Assembly (NCBI GenBank): GCA_003233055.1
Contig: QIKP01000058.1
Span: 1-64,000 of the forward strand
Direction: 5' to 3'
Length of the DNA: 64,000 nucleotides
DNA from: Planctomycetaceae bacterium
GTDB lineage: Bacteria; Planctomycetota; Planctomycetia; Pirellulales; Lacipirellulaceae
The translations under genes and the position numbers were made by a program. Below, in pieces: positions 1 through 8,502 of this stretch. The notes under the pieces are model-generated. The model was not told where the DNA came from and searched no databases. It saw only the letters and a list, made by a program, of their open reading frames with translations. The first letter of the stretch is position 1; each line of letters opens with the position of its first letter.

Positions 1-151
1 CAGTGATCACTCGGATGTTCCGCTAAGGCAATCGTTGGACGCTGAAATAGCAGCGCCGTGACCGGAACATGCGTGTGCGGCTCGCACTAGGTCGTCCAAG
101 GCAGGTAGCCCAGCAGAGTCGGAAGACCTTCCGAGTGGCAGACCCCAGGGA

Positions 152-1171
152 CTAGAAGCGGACCGATAGACCGGTGCCGGTGAAGAAGTCGGCCGCCGCT
201 TCGTTCAGCCCCCAGCCGGCGCGAATATCAAACTGCACATCGTTGCTGAGTAGATAAGTAAAGCCACCATTGGCGTAGCTCTCTGTTGGTGCCGTGTCGG
301 CTCCACTGGGGATGAGGGAGAACCATTCCGTGTAGGCGCCTAGTTCGTCAGTCAGGGTGTAAGCGATGGTCCACGATTGGGCCATCTCGAGATACGCGTT
401 TCCCGTACCGCCATCGATTCGCCGATTGCCTTGGGTCGAACCGGCGGTCGAAATGAAATCGTTGATTTCCCACGCATAAATCCAGTTGAGGCCTGGCTCC
501 ACCGAACCCGACGTAAACGCGTTGCTGCCGGTCGGGACATTCATCTGCGGGATGAGCGCCATTTCGGGCAAGAATCCTTCTTGGGGTGTCAGGGCAATCT
601 TGAATCCGAGATACAAGTCGGCAACGCCAGAAGTGGTATTCGACGTGCCAGCCGATCTCGTTCGCTCCTCCAGAGGAAACGTGGCGATACGAAACTCAAG
701 CCAGTCGGCAAGGATTCCCACTCGCAAAAGGGGTTCGCCGAAAGATTGCGTACGCGTACTCTGGCCCCCATCGTTGTCGTAGGTGTAGGTATAGCCGAAC
801 TCGATCTGCGCCACGCCGAGACCGACCGTCGAACTTGCTTCGGTAAAATCGGGGCGATCGGTGACGAGCGGGGCCTCCAAATCGGGTCCGCCAGAAAAGC
901 TGTTCCCGTAGCTCCACTGCAGGAGAGTTCCGGGGGAGCAGCGTCCAGAACCGCCGCCGCAACCATCGCCGCAACTGAAATCAACGCCGCAACTGGGCTC
1001 CGACGAATCGCAGTTGTCACAGAAATTGGCGAGCTGGAATTCTATCCCCTCTTCGCCACGAGCCGGGCTGACCACCAACACAATCGCCAATATCCACAAA
1101 CTTGGAATCGATTTCCCTACTTTTTGACCTAGGTAAGCGTTGTCGGCTAAGTAAGATGTACGGATCGTCAT
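152..1171 (-). CDS. outer-membrane porin-like transporter (phenol MetA-type beta-barrel family), putative
   Basis: The 339-residue product has a hydrophobic stretch at about residues 22-36 that looks like a signal peptide ending near SPARGEE. A short Cys/Gly-rich segment follows (about 45-75), and then a long region of alternating polar and hydrophobic strands ending in a C-terminal aromatic residue (LSVRF), the usual end of an outer-membrane barrel. The motif VTDRPDFTEAS followed by QIEFGYTYT is typical of the transporter family related to MetA-pathway phenol degradation proteins; this assignment is by pattern only. The substrate cannot be told. ATG at 1171 was chosen because it gives the shortest n-region; ATG 1189 and a distal ATG at 1264 are possible. 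It lies 195 bases downstream of, and in line with, a DtxR-like regulator, so a regulatory link is plausible but inferred. Confidence 0.7.
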   Translation of the reverse strand: MTIRTSYLADNAYLGQKVGKSIPSLWILAIVLVVSPARGEEGIEFQLANFCDNCDSSEPSCGVDFSCGDGCGGGSGRCSPGTLLQWSYGNSFSGGPDLEAPLVTDRPDFTEASSTVGLGVAQIEFGYTYTYDNDGGQSTRTQSFGEPLLRVGILADWLEFRIATFPLEERTRSAGTSNTTSGVADLYLGFKIALTPQEGFLPEMALIPQMNVPTGSNAFTSGSVEPGLNWIYAWEINDFISTAGSTQGNRRIDGGTGNAYLEMAQSWTIAYTLTDELGAYTEWFSLIPSGADTAPTESYANGGFTYLLSNDVQFDIRAGWGLNEAAADFFTGTGLSVRF

Positions 1172-1365
1172 GGCAGCGATTTCTTTCATGATGGCAAGGT
1201 GAACGATTAGGCGAGATGCCTTGGCACCAGGACCTCCTCGACCGGTTCTGTGTATGCCTTGCATCGACTCGGCTTCCGGTTTCGGTGTACCGAAACATAT
1301 TCCTGCCGAAAATCTTGTTTCCTCCGATGGGGTAAGGCCCTTTCTTCTCTTTGCGCGATGGAGGC

Positions 1366-1809
1366 TTAGGAATCGCTCTCGGGAAGTGGTCCCTCCTCTC
1401 GAGGAAGGGGGGGCCCGTGCAGATCGAACTCGGGGTGATCAAGAAACGCATCGATCCTTCGAAGCAGTTCTCCCGACATGGCCGGTTCGAGGCGCCACGC
1501 TTCGTCGGCCATACTTTCCCAAGCAACGTGGAGGGTTCGGCCTAAGAACAATGCCATCAGCCGCTGCCGTCGGAGAACACGCCTGGCCCGTTGCCGTCCT
1601 TCGGAGGTCAAGCGGACCCCTTCGTAGGGCAAATGGCTCAGGAGGCCATCCTCGGCAAGCTGTTTGAGCATGCTGCTGGCGGTCCCGTTCGCCACCCCCA
1701 GGAGACGCGCGATCGGGCCGGTGGTCGCTCGCTTGGAATCACTCGCTTCGCAAATCTGCTCGACCGCGATCAGGTAGTCCTCGATGCGCGTTCGGCGAAT
1801 TTCACTCAT
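1366..1809 (-). CDS. DtxR/MntR-family transcriptional regulator with degenerate metal sites
   Basis: The 147-residue protein has a winged helix (about 5-65, with GPIARLLGVANGTASSML as the recognition helix region) and a short dimerisation helix bundle (about 70-125) with the DtxR-like pattern DEAWRLEPAMS. In DtxR the equivalent segment carries Cys, Glu and His metal ligands; here the Cys position is Trp and the final His is Pro, and the His of the RKHRL-type helix is Gln (RRQRL). Most metal ligands therefore appear lost, and the protein may respond to another signal or act constitutively. No FeoA/SH3-like C-terminal domain is present. It is divergent from mntR and shares its promoter region, which contains two palindromic operators. 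Confidence 0.8.
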   Translation of the reverse strand: MSEIRRTRIEDYLIAVEQICEASDSKRATTGPIARLLGVANGTASSMLKQLAEDGLLSHLPYEGVRLTSEGRQRARRVLRRQRLMALFLGRTLHVAWESMADEAWRLEPAMSGELLRRIDAFLDHPEFDLHGPPLPREEGPLPESDS

Positions 1810-1857
1810 CGGTCCTCCCCCCGCTGTAGGAAAATTCGTTGTAGGGAAAATCTGATT

Positions 1858-1873
1858 TGTAGCGTATGCTACA
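1858..1873. promoter_or_regulatory. MntR-type operator palindrome, copy 1
   Basis: TGTAGCGTATGCTACA is a perfect inverted repeat with 6-base arms and a 4-base spacer. Its core TAGC-N4-GCTA matches the published enterobacterial MntR box core. It lies between the divergent regulator genes, 48 bases from the leftward start and upstream of the mntR GTG. Autoregulation is inferred. Confidence 0.7.
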
Positions 1874-1889
1874 TTCCCTCGTTCGCGAT

Positions 1890-1905
1890 TGTAGCATTTG
1901 CTACA
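1890..1905. promoter_or_regulatory. MntR-type operator palindrome, copy 2
   Basis: TGTAGCATTTGCTACA is a second perfect 6-4-6 palindrome, starting 32 bases after the first, about three helical turns, so two dimers could bind on the same face of the DNA. An upstream in-frame ATG for mntR (1898) falls inside this box, which is one reason to prefer the GTG start at 1979. Confidence 0.7.
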
Positions 1906-1978
1906 GTTGCGTCAACCCCGTATAATCGACCTCAGGCGGAGGGCGATTCCTAACGATCTGGAGAGGCAGGAGAGTGCT

Positions 1979-2392
1979 GTGACAGAGATTGCGAAAACAT
2001 CCGAACCGCATCAGCGGACTCGAGGCGATCATGCAACGGAAACGGCGGAAGACTACGTGGAGGCGATCGCCGATATCTTGGAGAGCCAAGAAGCGTGTCG
2101 CGTTACCGATCTGGCCAAGCGATTCGCGGTCAGCCATGTGACCGTTCATCGAATTATCCGACGACTTCAAGACGAAGGCCTGGTCGTGACCAAGCCGTAT
2201 CAGCCGATCCACCTACCGCCGAAGGGAAAGCGGCTTGCTGCCCGATGCCGGGAGCGCCACACAATCGTGTACCGATTTCTCCTGGCGATAGGCGTCGACG
2301 AGGCGACCGCGGCTATCGACGCCGAAGGCATGGAGCACCACGTCAGTGCGGCAACGCTGGCCCGTTTCCGAGAATTAGCCGGCCCCGGTTGA
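1979..2392 (+). CDS. mntR: manganese-responsive transcriptional regulator MntR
   Basis: The 137-residue DtxR-family repressor has a winged helix at about residues 20-80 (VTDLAKRFAVSHVTVHRII) and a C-terminal dimerisation domain with the signature DAEGMEHHVS, which is nearly identical to enterobacterial MntR. All six residues that bind Mn(II) in Bacillus MntR have counterparts: D25, E28, H94, E116, E119 and H120. The start is GTG 1979, preceded by GGCAGGAGAG at about 1965-1974. It is expected to repress manganese uptake genes when Mn(II) is bound; none of those genes is in the window. It is divergent from a degenerate paralogue across two operator palindromes, so it probably regulates itself and its neighbour. 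Confidence 0.88.
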   Translation: MTEIAKTSEPHQRTRGDHATETAEDYVEAIADILESQEACRVTDLAKRFAVSHVTVHRIIRRLQDEGLVVTKPYQPIHLPPKGKRLAARCRERHTIVYRFLLAIGVDEATAAIDAEGMEHHVSAATLARFRELAGPG

Positions 2393-2491
2393 GACGAATT
2401 TTAGGAGTTCCCTCAATGGGTCAGCCTTGACCAAGCTTGGTCGGGGCTTGGTCGGGAGGGCTTCATTGCCCCAGGCAAACGAGCTGGGGCC

Positions 2492-2838
2492 CTATGCGAA
2501 CCAACCATTTCCTGTTGACTGCAGCGACGCCATAAACATAGGTGTCGCCTGGCAGGGTCTGTTGGTTTTCTTCCAACGATTTTCGACGGAGTGCGCATGG
2601 GCGATGCTTTCGTACGCTTCGCCCTTCCGCCCGCCGCACAGCAATTCTTCGCTGCGTAGAATTCGCAGGCCATAGTGCAGCACCAGGTCATTGAGGCCCG
2701 GGCTCGTAAGAAACTCGGCCCGTTCCATGTCGCAGTCTGGGTTGCTGCCTGGGCCGCTGCCTCGCCGTAGGTAGGCGAGGCTAGCAGCAAGGCGTAAGCC
2801 GACGCCAACAAGCAAACCTTGATTGCCTCGGGTTGCAT
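2492..2838 (-). pseudogene. possible frameshifted small secreted protein
   Basis: From ATG 2838 the minus strand encodes a convincing signal peptide (MQPEAIKVCLL, a hydrophobic core, then SPTYGEAAA). Shortly after it the frame changes to an unnatural, Cys/Arg/Thr-rich composition. The adjacent frame, shifted by one base near 2730-2750, continues with natural-looking sequence (LNDLVLHYGLRILRSEELL) to a stop at 2492. The simplest reading is one gene with a single frameshift; alternatively a separate 78-residue ORF starts at ATG 2728. No family was recognised. Confidence 0.3.
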
Positions 2839-3009
2839 GGTGCGTCTCTTTCTTTCGATGACCAATGACGACCGTCCAATAACGATTGAAAAATCTTCTC
2901 CCTTCCCACAATGCCTCCCGCCCCTGGGCAGAGTGGAAGGGATTCGCCCTCTCACGCTCCTTTTTTGCCCAGCGGCAACCTTCTTCGGATCCCAAGACCT
3001 TCAGCCGTG

Positions 3010-3238
3010 GCAATTTCCCACAAGTCATGCGTATCATCCTTACAGGGCAACCGAACGTCCCGTCGGCACTCCGCGCCATTACGAAGGGAGTGTCTATCGC
3101 TACTTCACAAAACCTTGCGATGTCGTAGAACTTGCCATGGCAATTCGCTGTGGTTTGGAGGAAAAGGCTGGCGATGCCGCTTCAGCGGCAGGCGCGTCGG
3201 ACCGGAGGAAAGCCGAAGGAAGACCAAAATTCGCGTGA
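3010..3238 (+). pseudogene. relic of a response-regulator receiver domain
   Basis: One frame reads FPQVMRIILTGQPNVPSAL then RAITKG (from 3027), the beta4-alpha4 part of a receiver domain. At about 3087-3091 the homology jumps to another frame, VYRYFTKPCDVVELAMAI, containing the invariant Lys-Pro of beta5 and then alpha5. Together they give the standard 'R.iLTGq....al.AI.kG.vyrf.tKPcd' pattern of HD-GYP or sensor-associated regulators. The first half of the domain, with the phosphoacceptor Asp, is absent, so this is a truncated and frameshifted remnant. Confidence 0.6.
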
Positions 3239-3287
3239 TTCGTGGTTTTCCCTGTTTCGGAGTTTGTGAACGGTTCCCCCGTTGCCC

Positions 3288-3316
3288 CCGACGAGGCGTA
3301 GCTCATCGGCTATTGG
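3288..3316. repeat. dispersed CGACGAG palindromic repeat, copy 1
   Basis: This is a copy of a family built on CCGACGAG-N6-CTCGTCGG followed by CTATTGG; here the right arm has one change (CTCATCGG). It sits in the decayed region upstream of a small membrane protein gene. Confidence 0.6.
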
Positions 3317-3452
3317 GGCGGCCCGTCAATTTACAGACGGATCGCCAAACCGTATCATAGATTCCCACTCGGGCCACCACTGGTCCGCTCGTCTATTGGC
3401 TCGCAAATATTGGCTTGCAAGCTCCGTTGACCCGGAATGGGGGATCGTACAC

Positions 3453-3692
3453 GTGACTTGGCTTTTTGAACGAACGGTGGAACTGGCGGCGTGGCTTGCA
3501 CTGATTGTGGCTTGGGCGTCAATGGGGTTTGCCGCCTACTACTTTTGGCGCTGGTGCGGGACCCTCCAGTCGGAGCCCGACTTTCTGCTCCTCCGCGACG
3601 CCGCCAAGTCAGCCGGTGCGGCGGTCGGGTTCGCGCTGGCGCTCGGCGGGCTCGCTTGCGTCGATCGGTTTCTGTTTGACGCCGACGAGTAA
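3453..3692 (+). CDS. small two-helix membrane protein, unknown function
   Basis: From GTG 3453 the product is 79 residues. It has two hydrophobic segments, about residues 9-28 (LAAWLALIVAWASMGFAAYY) and about 50-67 (AGAAVGFALALGGLACV), joined by a polar loop (TLQSEPDFLLLRDAAKS), and it ends in an acidic tail. An upstream ATG at 3282 would add 57 residues of low-complexity Arg/Ser sequence that overlaps a dispersed repeat, so the GTG is preferred. No family is recognised. It precedes mfd in the same direction. Confidence 0.55.
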   Translation: MTWLFERTVELAAWLALIVAWASMGFAAYYFWRWCGTLQSEPDFLLLRDAAKSAGAAVGFALALGGLACVDRFLFDADE

Positions 3693-3747
3693 CCTCGGTC
3701 GGGGATCTCCGCCGCTGGCACCCTCGTGCCTTCTCGAAAATCAGGCC

Positions 3748-3772
3748 CTGACGAGGCGTAGCTCGTCGGGTA
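3748..3772. repeat. dispersed CGACGAG palindromic repeat, copy 2
   Basis: This copy reads CTGACGAGGCGTAG then CTCGTCGGGTA, one substitution in each outer arm relative to the consensus. It lies between the small membrane protein gene and mfd. Confidence 0.6.
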
Positions 3773-3888
3773 GGGGCGTAGCGGACAATGGATAACAGGG
3801 TTGCCCGCATTCTGTGAACGGTTACCTTTTCGCGGGCATTTCTCGGCTGGCTCCTGGACGACCTACGCCGTACAATGCTGCGGTGACC

Positions 3889-6800
3889 ATGGATGCAACT
3901 CCCGTGGGTTCCGATGCGGTGGATACGCCCGAAGTACGCGGTCCGCTGGCGTCGCTGACCACCCAGTTCGATCGGTTTGATGGCTTCGCCCAGGTGCTGG
4001 CTAGCTTGACTGCTGGCCATAGTGGCACACTTGGTGGGGTGTGGGGTTCGTCGTGCGCGCTGGTGGGGGCGACTCTCGCCAAGGATTGCCCCGCGTCGTT
4101 GGTCGTTGTTGCTCCCCGTGCCGCAATGATCGACACGCTGGCCGACGACTTGGCGCTCTTTACCTCCGCGCCGGTCGCCTGCTTCCGCGCCACGGAAGGA
4201 ACTCCCACGCGACAGGTGGTTGCCGACGAGATTGAAGGGGAGCGGCTCCGATTGGTCAAGCAATTGGCGTCAGACCGGCCCGCACCGCCGCTGATCGTCA
4301 CCAGCATCCAAAGCCTGATGCAGCCTGCGCCGAGCCGCGAGACTTTGGCTCAAGCGACGCGGATCTTGCGAGTCGGCGATCAAGTCGACTTGGAAGCTTG
4401 GTCGGAGTGGCTCGAAGGGCGCGGCTGCCACCCGACTTCGGCGGTCGAGCTGCCAGGCGAATTTGCCTTGCGTGGTGGTCTGCTGGATATCTTTCCCCCC
4501 GACGGGATCTCCCCAGTCCGCATGGAATTGTTTGGAGATGACCTGGAGTCGATCCGTCTGTTCGATGTCGCTACGCAGCGAAGCCTCGCGTCGCTGGAGG
4601 AAGTCTCGATCACGCTGCTCGACCCCGACGCCCCCGCTCGGTCCCACTTCACCACCTTCTTGCCCGAAGGGAGTTGGTTTCTCTTGGTCGAACCGAGCGA
4701 CCTGGAGGAAGAAGGGCGTTATTTTCATGAGCGACAAGAGTCGCCCGACCGGCTGCATAGCACGCGGACCACACTGGCGGAAATCTACAAATTTCCATCG
4801 GTCACTGCCGCGGGCGTGCCAGTCGGTTCTTACGAAACGACCTGCCATCTCGGCATGGAGTCGGTCGAACGATTCAGTGGCGACTTGCAGAAAGTACGGG
4901 ACGAGTTGCAAGCGGTGGCGGGCGACGAGCGAGTCACCGTTGTCTGCGAAACACCGGCCGAGATCGATCGGCTTACTGAGCTGTTTGGCACGTCGGAGAT
5001 GATTACCCAAGGGCAGCTTCAATTCGTCATCGGACGATTGCATGAAGGGTTTCGCCTCGTCCCGCAGAAGACGTTGCTCCTAAGCTCCGCGGAACTCTTC
5101 CACCGCCACGCAAGCGTCGTTCGATCGTCACGAAGCTCTCAGGGGCGATCGTCGCGAAGCTATCAAGGGAGGGCGATCGATAGCTTCCTCGACCTGAAGA
5201 GAGGCGATTTGGTCGTTCATATGGCCCACGGCATCGGCCGGTATCGAGGGATGAAGCTGCTGGAAAAAGAGGGGCGAGCCGAAGAGCATTTGGAGATTGA
5301 GTACCATGGAGGCACGCGGATCTATGTCCCCAGTTTCCGCATTGAGTTGGTCCAGAAGTACGTCGGCGGTAAAAAACTCAAAACCCCTCTGGCAAAAATC
5401 GGTGGTCAGACCTGGGCACGGCATAAGCGGGCGGCCGAAAAAGCGGTGCAGGACTTGGCCTCCGAAATGATCGAGCTGGCGGCGAAGCGCGACGCACGCC
5501 CCGGCATACGTTTCCCGAAGGACACTCCCTGGCAACGGGAATTCGACGCGGCGTTTCCTTACCAAGAGACCCCGGACCAACTCACTGCGGTGGCCGACAT
5601 CAAGGCCGACATGCAGATTGCCAAGCCGATGGATCGGCTTCTTTGTGGCGATGTCGGATTTGGGAAAACGGAGCTGGCGATTCGTGCGGCGTTTAAGGCG
5701 GTCGACGCGGGCTACCAAGTCGCCGTGCTGGTGCCGACCACGGTGCTTGCCGAGCAACACCAGCGGACCTTTACCGAGCGGATGTCGGAGTTCCCGTACG
5801 AAATTGCCGCCCTCTCCCGTTATTGCACCCCCAAGGAGCAGCGAGAGATCCTCCAGCGAACCGCCGAAGGGAAGGTCGATATCCTCATCGGGACTCATCG
5901 CCTCGCTTCCGCAGATGTCGTCTTCAACAATCTGGGCCTCTTGATCATTGACGAGGAACAACGATTTGGCGTCGCCATTAAGGAGCGGCTCAAAGCACTG
6001 CGAACCGTCGTCGATGTGCTGACCATGACCGCCACACCGATTCCTCGAACACTTCACCTGTCGCTCCTCGGCGTGCGAAATATATCGAGCCTCGAAACCG
6101 CACCAGCCGATCGGATGGCTGTCGAGACTCGCGTCACGCGGTTTAATCCCGACCTCATTCGCAGTGCCTTGCTGCGAGAACTCAACCGGGGGGGACAGGC
6201 CTACTTCGTGCACAATCGTGTTCACGACATTCAGGCCGTGGCCGAGCGACTCGCCCAGATCGTACCGGAGGCCCGCATCGATATTGGCCATGGCCAAATG
6301 CCGGAACGGAAACTCGAAGACGTGATGCTTCGATTCGTGGCGCACGAGTTTGACGTTCTGCTCGCAACGACGATCATCGAAAGCGGCCTGGACATTCCGA
6401 ACGCCAACACCCTCTTCATCGACGATGCCGATCGCTACGGGCTAGCAGACCTGCATCAACTGCGAGGTCGGGTAGGGCGGTACAAGCATCGGGCCTACTG
6501 CTACCTGCTGGTCGACGAAGACAAACATCTTGCGCCGCAAGCGGCGCGCAGGCTCCGGGCGATTGAGGAATTTAACCAGATGGGGGCAGGCTTCGCCCTC
6601 TCGATGCGCGATCTTGAAATCCGCGGTGCGGGTAATCTGCTGGGGACGCAGCAGAGCGGGCATATTGCCACGGTCGGTTACGAGATGTACTGCGCGCTGC
6701 TTGAAAAGGCAGTCCGCCAATTCAAGAACCTGCCCCCTCTCGAAGCGATTGATGTGAACATCGACCTGCCAGGGGCGGCGTACCTTCCTCCCGAGTACGT

Positions 6801-7182
6801 GAGCGATGCCCGAATCAAGATTAATCTCTACCGCCGACTGGCTCGTTTGACTCGCGAGGAAGAGGTCGAGGAGTTTGCCCTCGAATTGGCAGACCGATTT
6901 GGACCCCTGCCCGAAGTAGTGCAAGGCCTGCTCGAACGCTGCAGGCTCCGCATTTGGGCCCACTTTTGGGGCATCCACTCGTTGCACCGCGATGGGCGGT
7001 ACGTGGTGCTAGCGTATGGCAACCGCACGAAACTGCGGGAGCTGGTCGATCGCGCAGGGAGCCAACTCCGGGTAGCCGACGGGGTCAGCGCGTACTGGCT
7101 CCTGTCGAATCCCGACGTCTTGGCCGAGGACTTGGTCGCTGAAGTGAAATCGCTCTTGCGTCCGAGCCGCGACGCCGCCTAA
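3889..7182 (+). CDS. mfd: transcription-repair coupling factor
   Basis: The 1097-residue ATP-dependent DNA translocase removes stalled RNA polymerase and recruits UvrA. A UvrB-like N-terminal region (about 30-350) includes [17 protein letters not shown]. The CarD-like RNA-polymerase-interaction domain lies at about 435-505 ([17 protein letters not shown]). Superfamily 2 helicase domains follow, with Walker [14 protein letters not shown] box IDEEQRFGV, motif [14 protein letters not shown] and motif [10 protein letters not shown], then the TRCF C-terminal domain. An in-frame 8-codon duplication ([16 protein letters not shown], residues about 412-427) sits in the linker before the RNA-polymerase-interaction domain. 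The start was placed at ATG 3889; a GTG six bases earlier and a distal ATG at 3814 are also in frame. Confidence 0.95.
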   Translation: MDATPVGSDAVDTPEVRGPLASLTTQFDRFDGFAQVLASLTAGHSGTLGGVWGSSCALVGATLAKDCPASLVVVAPRAAMIDTLADDLALFTSAPVACFRATEGTPTRQVVADEIEGERLRLVKQLASDRPAPPLIVTSIQSLMQPAPSRETLAQATRILRVGDQVDLEAWSEWLEGRGCHPTSAVELPGEFALRGGLLDIFPPDGISPVRMELFGDDLESIRLFDVATQRSLASLEEVSITLLDPDAPARSHFTTFLPEGSWFLLVEPSDLEEEGRYFHERQESPDRLHSTRTTLAEIYKFPSVTAAGVPVGSYETTCHLGMESVERFSGDLQKVRDELQAVAGDERVTVVCETPAEIDRLTELFGTSEMITQGQLQFVIGRLHEGFRLVPQKTLLLSSAELFHRHASVVRSSRSSQGRSSRSYQGRAIDSFLDLKRGDLVVHMAHGIGRYRGMKLLEKEGRAEEHLEIEYHGGTRIYVPSFRIELVQKYVGGKKLKTPLAKIGGQTWARHKRAAEKAVQDLASEMIELAAKRDARPGIRFPKDTPWQREFDAAFPYQETPDQLTAVADIKADMQIAKPMDRLLCGDVGFGKTELAIRAAFKAVDAGYQVAVLVPTTVLAEQHQRTFTERMSEFPYEIAALSRYCTPKEQREILQRTAEGKVDILIGTHRLASADVVFNNLGLLIIDEEQRFGVAIKERLKALRTVVDVLTMTATPIPRTLHLSLLGVRNISSLETAPADRMAVETRVTRFNPDLIRSALLRELNRGGQAYFVHNRVHDIQAVAERLAQIVPEARIDIGHGQMPERKLEDVMLRFVAHEFDVLLATTIIESGLDIPNANTLFIDDADRYGLADLHQLRGRVGRYKHRAYCYLLVDEDKHLAPQAARRLRAIEEFNQMGAGFALSMRDLEIRGAGNLLGTQQSGHIATVGYEMYCALLEKAVRQFKNLPPLEAIDVNIDLPGAAYLPPEYVSDARIKINLYRRLARLTREEEVEEFALELADRFGPLPEVVQGLLERCRLRIWAHFWGIHSLHRDGRYVVLAYGNRTKLRELVDRAGSQLRVADGVSAYWLLSNPDVLAEDLVAEVKSLLRPSRDAA
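5122..5169 (+). repeat. 24-base in-frame tandem duplication within mfd
   Basis: Two adjacent 24-base units (5122-5145 and 5146-5169) differ at three positions. Each begins CGATCGTC and encodes RSSRS(S/Y)QG. The length is a multiple of three, so the reading frame is kept. It lies in the linker between the UvrB-like and RNA-polymerase-interaction domains, where an insertion should be tolerated. Confidence 0.8.
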
Positions 7183-7233
7183 ACTCCCGCGGCCTATGTC
7201 CAATTGGACGTGACAATTCAGCCTGAAACGACA

Positions 7234-8436
7234 ATGCCCCGGGTCGGGGACGACCGGGCTCGCCAACTCTCTCCTCACTCACTTACCGCTGTGCCAAAGC
7301 TTCTCCCACTTTTTTTGATGTTCCTGGTTGCCTCGGCGCACGCGCAGTCGCCTCCCGCAGCGTCGGACCCCACTGTGCCGAACCCCACTGCGCCCGACCG
7401 GCAGCGGTTGCACGAGTGTCAGATGGTGGCAAGGATTGGAAACCAGGTGGTCCTCGCCTGTGAGGTGATGTGGGAAGTCAACCTGATTATCTCGGACAAT
7501 GTCGACCGAATTCCACCCGACCAAGTCGACCAAGCCCGCGAACAGCTGATGCAAAATCAGTTGCGGAGCATCGTCGACTCGAAATTGCTTTACGCCGACT
7601 TTCGCCGCAATGCCCCGGGTGCCGACCTCGACGCGATCCGCAAGCAGCTCGAAGAACCGTTCAATGAAGGGGGCCCGAGAGGGAATTCGCCCGGGAGTCT
7701 GCCAGGGCTCATGACCGCCTTCAAGGCAACCAATCAGGCGGAACTGGAGCAAAAGTTAGTCTCCATGGGAACCTCGTTAGGCGAACGACGCGACGCGTTT
7801 TTTGAACAGGCGATCGCTCGGCAATGGATGCGAGAAAAAATCAGCGTCGACAAACCGTCGCACCTCGACCTGGTCGAGTATTACCAAGAACACTTGAGCG
7901 ATTACGAGTTTCCGACGGAAGCGAGATGGGAAGAACTGATGGTGCGATTCGACCAGCATCCCAGCCAAGAGGTGGCCCGCAAACGGCTCGCCGAGGCGGG
8001 GAACTTGGCCTGGCCTCGTGTCCAGAAAAACCCCCGCGAGTCCAAACCGCTCTTGGGCGACATTGCCCCCCACTATTCCGACGGATTCAACGCCGACGAG
8101 GGGGGACTCTACGACTGGACCTCCCAAGGCGCGCTTAAAAACAAAGCGATCGACGAGGCGATCTTCTCGCTCCCTGTCGGTCAGCTCAGCCCGATTATCG
8201 AAACGGAAACCGGCCTGCACATTCTTCGCGTCCTCGAGCGGCACCAAGCGGGGCATACTCCGTTCAACGATGTGCAGGAGGAGTTGCGCGACAAGATCAT
8301 GAACGAACGCTATGCAGAAGCGACCAAGAAACTCATCAAGAAGCTGCGCCAAGAGACACGCATCTGGACGGCCTATACGGGCGACACCACCGCCGAGGCG
8401 TTCTTGACTCCACCGGCTGGGACGCAGCGACGGTGA
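7234..8436 (+). CDS. periplasmic peptidyl-prolyl cis-trans isomerase, SurA/parvulin type
   Basis: The 400-residue exported foldase has a signal-like hydrophobic stretch (VPKLLPLFLMFLVASAHAQ), a Pro-rich linker, a helical SurA-like N-domain (IGNQVVLACEVMW, then helices to about residue 215) and one parvulin domain (about 225-340). The parvulin pattern is clear: LMVRFDQ, then GDIAPHYSDGFN, GGLYDW, AIFSLPVGQLSPIIETETGLHILRV. GTG at 7291 would give a more compact signal peptide and is a real alternative to ATG 7234. It follows mfd by 51 bases and may be co-transcribed. Its likely role is folding of outer-membrane or secreted proteins; this is inferred from the family. Confidence 0.85.
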   Translation: MPRVGDDRARQLSPHSLTAVPKLLPLFLMFLVASAHAQSPPAASDPTVPNPTAPDRQRLHECQMVARIGNQVVLACEVMWEVNLIISDNVDRIPPDQVDQAREQLMQNQLRSIVDSKLLYADFRRNAPGADLDAIRKQLEEPFNEGGPRGNSPGSLPGLMTAFKATNQAELEQKLVSMGTSLGERRDAFFEQAIARQWMREKISVDKPSHLDLVEYYQEHLSDYEFPTEARWEELMVRFDQHPSQEVARKRLAEAGNLAWPRVQKNPRESKPLLGDIAPHYSDGFNADEGGLYDWTSQGALKNKAIDEAIFSLPVGQLSPIIETETGLHILRVLERHQAGHTPFNDVQEELRDKIMNERYAEATKKLIKKLRQETRIWTAYTGDTTAEAFLTPPAGTQRR

Positions 8437-8502
8437 CCTGGAGCCGCTCCCCGGCGGGCCCTTCCCACCCGACGGTCCAGTGACCGACGAGCGGAGCATC
8501 GA

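Larger units (their letters stand above)
2393..3452. other. 1.06-kb decayed region without an intact gene
   Basis: This stretch holds a broken secreted-protein gene on the minus strand, a frameshifted receiver-domain relic on the plus strand, an 11-base tandem duplication at 2435-2456 (unit GCTTGGTCGGG), and one copy of the dispersed CGACGAG palindrome at 3288-3316. Other open frames here have shadow-like composition. Confidence 0.5.

Noticed and set aside
5128-6345. A 405-residue minus-strand frame
   Set aside because: It lies wholly inside mfd, whose helicase motifs are intact on the plus strand.
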